DNA from: Gordionus sp. m RMFG-2023
Lineage: Eukaryota; Nematomorpha; Gordioida; Chordodea; Parachordodidae
Length of the DNA: 64,000 nucleotides
Direction: 5' to 3'
Assembly: GCF_954871325.1 (NCBI RefSeq)
Contig: NC_088776.1
Span: forward strand, 58,242,954 to 58,306,953
In this document: piece by piece, positions 60,238-64,000 of the stretch
Position numbering within the stretch: position 1 is the stretch's first letter
How the letters are laid out: the number at the start of each line of letters is the position of its first letter
The notes under the pieces: model-generated
What the model saw: only the letters and a program-made list of their open reading frames with translations
What the model was told of the DNA's origin: nothing
Databases searched by the model: none
Translations under genes and position numbers: made by a program

Positions 60238-62886
60238 ATGTCAACAATTTGCAACATCTGTGCAAAACTAATTAAAGTGACAAAGGGTAATCTATTATAC
60301 AAACATAGTTACAAAGGGTCAACATGTCCTTCCTCTCAAAAATCTCCAACCAATGAAATTTTAACAATACCCAAACCCTTATTCAATATTATTGAGCCTC
60401 ATCCTCCCCCTATCAACACAGATTTTCTTGAAAGATTTTTTGAATGGAAAAAAAGACCCACTTTAACACATCTACCAAATAAATCTAGAAACCTAATTTC
60501 AAATTTTGTTATTAAACTTATCACAAAAGTTAATGATAACTTAAATTGCTTAAAATCATGGGAAGATTTATTAACCTTCTCTCATAAATGTCTTATACGT
60601 CCTGCTAACAAAGAGACCCCATTACATGAACAAATAAAATCGAACATTGATAATTTTGACAATATTCAAATGATTAACTACAATCATAATGTTAAAAAGC
60701 AAGTAGATGATATAACACACAAATGCAAAATTATATCAAATAAAATAGATCAAGGTGACATAGGTGGTGCAATTAAACTCATATCCTCAGATAACCATCT
60801 TTCTCCTATCAATGAAGAAACATTACAACTATTGAAACAACTACATCCTGAAGCTTCTACAGATAATCTACCCATCTCTCCAATCCACAAGACTGTAATT
60901 TTTACCAGTGATAAAATTGTCAATGCTATCAATTCTTTCAATAAAAACTCAGCAGGTGGTCTTGATGGTTTCAGACCCTCCTATTTTCAATACTTAATTA
61001 ATCCAAAAAATCCTTCCCATAGTTCTGTCATCAAGGTTTTAACAACTTTTTGTAATAACATAATAAATAATGATATTCCAATACAAACTCACCAAATCCT
61101 TTTTGGTGCACGTCTAATTGCTTTATCTAAGCCAGATGGTGGTACCCGTCCTATTGCAGTAGGCTCCTTTTTCAGAAGATTAATAGCCAAAATCATAATT
61201 GAACACATCAAACATGATGCTGTCAACATATTAAATTCTTATCAACTAGGTTTTGGGATCAAGGGTGGCTGTGAAATAGCGGCTCATACATTAAGAATTT
61301 ACTTAGAAAACCCACCACCTGATTCTGTAATATGTAAACTAGATTTTAAAAATGCCTTCAATAGCCTACATCGTACCTCATTTTTAAAATTCTTCTATGA
61401 AACATTTCCCTGTTATTCTAAATTTATTGAATCCTCATATGGTTTTCAGACGCCTTTGACATATGGATCTTATCAGATTTTATCCCAAGAGGGCATCCAA
61501 CAAGGGGATCCATTAGGACCTCTTCTTTTTTGTTTTGGAATCCATCATCTCATATACCAAATTAAACAAAATTTTAACCTAGATCTTAATCTATGGTATT
61601 TAGACGATGGGACCATATGTGGCCCTTCAGCTAATGTACTAAGCGCCTTAAAACACCTGGAAATCAATTCCCAAGCTATCGGTCTGGTACTCAACATAAA
61701 TAAAACAGAATTATGTTTCTTAAACAATAAGCCACAAAAGTTGGAAGGCTACAAAATCATTGCTCCTGACAGCTTAACCTTACTTGGGTCCCCATTAGCT
61801 AATGCGACCAAATCGGAAGATTTTCTCAACAAGATTTTTAAAAGCTTTTACAGTATGGAGCACATTCTTAGTCTCCTACCAGCTCATCAATCTTTATTTT
61901 TAATTCGCAAATGCCTGTACATACCTAAATTTATGCATATTTTCCGATCATCATCTTTTTTCAAAAACAATGAATTCATATCTAAAATTCAGGATAAATT
62001 TAAAATATTTCTGGAAAAAATTTTAAACATAAATTTAAACTCATTCAATTGGTCACTTGCTCAGCTACCTTCTAAACTAGGAGGTTTAGATTTTTTTCCG
62101 CTCAATCTTTTATCCTTATCATCATTCATATCATCTAGATTATCTAACAATTCTATTATTTCTGGCTTCATATGCCCTACCGATCGTTTATTAGACGACG
62201 CTATTGACAAATGGAAGGCAAACACACCCATTAACACCGTATTACCATCAATCATCACACACAAAAATTTTTTCACACCTTTAATCTCTAAATACCAGAC
62301 AGATATATCAGTCAATCCACCTTTCGATTGCATTCAACTCCTTCAATTATCTGACAGACTTGGTGGTCATAAATGGTTAGAATCACTCCCTAGTCGCAAC
62401 CTTGGTAATCTCTTATCAGATAAACAACTGAGAGTAACCATTGGTCTACGTCTAGGTTGCGATATAGTACAGCCTCATGCCTGCGTCAAATGCAAATCAC
62501 CCGTTGATTCAAAGGGTAGACATGGCTTAAATTGCATTTTTAGTCAAGGGCGACATCAACGCCACTCAGCTGTAAACCATATAATAAATAGAATCTTAAC
62601 AGCTGCACACATTCCTAACAATCTCGAACCATCAAATTTATCTCAAGTAGATGGTTTAAGACCTGATGGTATGACAACCATACCTTGGGCCCTCGGCAAA
62701 TCACTCATATGGGACTACACGTGTGTTTCATCATTCCCTTCAAACATAAATTTCAATTTAATAACACAGGCTGAAATTAAAAAGATAAACAAATACGAAA
62801 ATTTTAAAAACCTTTTATTCACTCCAGTTGTGACTTCTACTAACGGGCATTTTTCGCCTTCAACATTTTTGTTTTTAAAAAATTAG
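60238..62886 (+). CDS. LINE-type reverse transcriptase with C-terminal restriction-like endonuclease, intact
   Basis: 882 codons from the ATG at 60238; the frame is open further upstream but without ATG. N-terminus: zinc finger C5-x2-C8-x14-H23-x6-C30. Reverse transcriptase: 'GGLDGFRPSYFQYL', 'TRPIAVGSFFRRLIAK', 'LGFGIKGGCEIAAH', motif A 'KLDFKNAFNSL' (D369), 'EGIQQGDPLGPLLF', and YLDD (454-457). C-terminus: 'HACVKCKSPV' begins a CCHC finger (C749, C752, H762, C766), then 'GRHQRHSAVNHIINR', 'DGLRPDGM' (PD at 809-810), '[13 protein letters not shown]' (D826) and a Lys-rich stretch, a PD-(D/E)XK endonuclease as in R2-like LINEs. There is no apurinic endonuclease. All catalytic residues I can place are present, so this copy may be active. 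Many animal genomes carry relatives with the same C-terminal signature. Confidence 0.9.
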   Translation: MSTICNICAKLIKVTKGNLLYKHSYKGSTCPSSQKSPTNEILTIPKPLFNIIEPHPPPINTDFLERFFEWKKRPTLTHLPNKSRNLISNFVIKLITKVNDNLNCLKSWEDLLTFSHKCLIRPANKETPLHEQIKSNIDNFDNIQMINYNHNVKKQVDDITHKCKIISNKIDQGDIGGAIKLISSDNHLSPINEETLQLLKQLHPEASTDNLPISPIHKTVIFTSDKIVNAINSFNKNSAGGLDGFRPSYFQYLINPKNPSHSSVIKVLTTFCNNIINNDIPIQTHQILFGARLIALSKPDGGTRPIAVGSFFRRLIAKIIIEHIKHDAVNILNSYQLGFGIKGGCEIAAHTLRIYLENPPPDSVICKLDFKNAFNSLHRTSFLKFFYETFPCYSKFIESSYGFQTPLTYGSYQILSQEGIQQGDPLGPLLFCFGIHHLIYQIKQNFNLDLNLWYLDDGTICGPSANVLSALKHLEINSQAIGLVLNINKTELCFLNNKPQKLEGYKIIAPDSLTLLGSPLANATKSEDFLNKIFKSFYSMEHILSLLPAHQSLFLIRKCLYIPKFMHIFRSSSFFKNNEFISKIQDKFKIFLEKILNINLNSFNWSLAQLPSKLGGLDFFPLNLLSLSSFISSRLSNNSIISGFICPTDRLLDDAIDKWKANTPINTVLPSIITHKNFFTPLISKYQTDISVNPPFDCIQLLQLSDRLGGHKWLESLPSRNLGNLLSDKQLRVTIGLRLGCDIVQPHACVKCKSPVDSKGRHGLNCIFSQGRHQRHSAVNHIINRILTAAHIPNNLEPSNLSQVDGLRPDGMTTIPWALGKSLIWDYTCVSSFPSNINFNLITQAEIKKINKYENFKNLLFTPVVTSTNGHFSPSTFLFLKN
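62781..62885 (+). repeat. Right arm of the inverted repeat, overlapping the ORF C-terminus
   Basis: Encodes the final residues ('KINKYENFKNLLFTPVVTST' onward) and ends with the stop region. There is no separate 3' UTR before the arm ends. Confidence 0.9.
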
Positions 62887-64000
62887 ATTTATAAAAAATA
62901 TTATAAAATATATAGTAGCGTCAAATTAACAAGAAAAGAGTGAATTTCTATTAATATTATTACTCTAATCTATTTTTTTTTCAATGATAAAAATTTGTAT
63001 GATATTCTTTTTAAATCAACCGTAATGGAGCTTATCTTTTTACACTTTCTCATTCATTATAGTCTATTTGCATTGCATTATATTATATGTGCATAATATC
63101 TAATTCAATCTATATTATAATGATAGTATTTTAATAAGTTTTATTTTATAAGCGTTAATGAAAAAAATGAAATAAAATACGGCATAGGAAGTAAAAGGAA
63201 TTCAAGATTAAATATTTGATTTAGATCTCAACCACTTTCTTTCATTGATTGTATTTATATTATATCATATTATATTTTATTTTTTTCCGTTATAAAGGGA
63301 AATGCAAAAGAAATCTAACTAAAATAAAGTGTTTGTTTCTATATCCGCCTATCGCTTCCACGCGGAATTTTTAATTTAAAGGAGGCACCGAGGGGAAGAA
63401 GAAAAGGGCGCAATTTTTTTTTGGTTGACAAAAATCTGTATATATTTCGTTTATAGCTTGTAAGTGCCTGTAAATAGAGTACAAACTGGACACAAACGGT
63501 TGACGCTAATTTGAACCTCAAAAGTCGGGCCTTAACCGGATGCCGAGTTCGGGTTAAAAATTAAAAAAAAAATTGGGCCGGGTCGAGCAAGTTAATCAAT
63601 ATTTTGGATTTTTTGGAATCAAAGAATTTTTGGAATTTCGACTGGCTCCAGATGCGAATCAAATATTTAATATCATATCCATCTTAAAAGACGAATAAGG
63701 GAAAAGAAAAGAAAAGAAAAGAAAAGAAAGGAAAGAAAGAAAGAAAGAAAGAAAGAAAGCTATGCCCTAAAAATATTCAAATTTTTGGTAATCATATTTT
63801 GCAACGCTCAATTTTTGTTTTGCAAGATTTTTAAAATTATGCCCTCGACCGCCTAAACGCCCTTGGTATGTATCCCCTCCTAAGTGATTTTGAAATTAGT
63901 TAAATATCCAATTTTTTATTTTAGTCTAGTGAGTCAGAATTAAAATAGCTGAATTTAGTGTTAGGGCGAAAATAAAAGCTGATATCGATTCACATTACGA
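62887..64000. other. Terminal spacer with a less AT-rich patch
   Basis: 62887-63300 shows nothing. 63340-63560 is richer in G+C ('cgcttccacgcgg', 'gcaccgaggggaag') with a 60-codon minus-strand frame. It could be an upstream exon or promoter of the PDZ-LIM gene, but nothing proves it. 63570-63665 has hAT-like 'gggccgggtcgagc'. Confidence 0.35.
63700..63759. repeat. (AAAAG)n / (AAAG)n microsatellite
   Basis: About five AAAAG units pass into about seven AAAG units. Confidence 0.95.

Larger units (their letters stand above)
59571..62886 (+). mobile_element. Reverse transcriptase element with restriction-like endonuclease and inverted terminal repeats
   Basis: One large ORF is bracketed by an inverted repeat of about 105-110 bp: 59571-59680 on the left and 62781-62885 on the right. 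The two differ at only a handful of positions, including one indel ('gcccttag' against 'gcccgttag'). The right arm is the last ~35 codons of the ORF. The left region (59681-60237) carries a 34-codon ATG frame at 59714-59818 and a 2x tandem repeat near 60066-60139. No target duplication was recognised outside the arms. Either a true inverted-terminus element or a LINE insertion with 5' inversion. Confidence 0.8.

Overview
The window is a stretch of a very AT-rich animal genome, probably an invertebrate. The evidence is spliced genes with GT-AG introns (several only 43-51 bp), a PDZ plus LIM protein gene of animal type, proteins with signal peptides, and a heavy load of eukaryotic transposons (RTE and restriction-endonuclease-type LINEs, a Ty3/gypsy-like LTR element, hAT and Mutator-like DNA elements and MITEs). 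I see no operons, Shine-Dalgarno sites or CRISPR arrays. The species cannot be named from the sequence alone. Nearly all long open frames that are not transposons are microsatellite read-through or shadows.

Layout. 1-16.8 kb is mostly transposon: an RTE remnant, an isolated signal-peptide exon (1117-1183), a full-length RTE with a tRNA-like head and 9-bp target duplications (1949-5058), a dead gypsy-like element on the minus strand (about 7.4-11.8 kb) pierced by a MITE, a 1.9-kb hAT element with perfect 8-bp target duplications, and a 5'-truncated RTE with a 20-bp target duplication.

16.9-49.4 kb is the most interesting part. Three diverged tandem duplicates each carry the same gene, which I could reconstruct by comparing copies. 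It has five exons; the first encodes a signal peptide and exons 2, 3 and 4 are exactly 94, 190 and 102 nt in all three copies. Splice sites and phases agree throughout, and the product is a secreted, sequon-rich protein of about 210 residues that I do not recognise. No automatic ORF caller would find it because the exons are short. Copies B (28637-32787) and C (42959-48173) are complete. Copy A (18084-20396) has exons 2-5 open but no nearby exon 1. Copy-specific insertions lie in and around the duplicates: a Mutator-like MITE enclosing a tRNA-derived sequence, long foldback elements, a 3-kb element with inverted arrays of a CGCGAA/TTCGCG unit, hAT elements, and large microsatellites.

49.4-64 kb holds a minus-strand gene (51139-59026) whose exons rebuild an N-terminal PDZ domain, a long low-complexity linker and a C-terminal LIM domain, resembling the LMO7/LIMCH1/Smallish group. 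A 2.4-kb hAT element with its own tiny introns sits in one intron and a 162-bp hAT MITE in another. Upstream of it is an intact LINE-like ORF (60238-62886) with a reverse transcriptase and a C-terminal restriction-like endonuclease, bracketed by a roughly 105-bp inverted repeat whose right arm is the end of the ORF itself.

Main candidates for something undescribed: the five-exon secreted gene family, the reverse transcriptase element with inverted termini, the RTE element with a tRNA-like 5' end, and the CGCGAA-array element.
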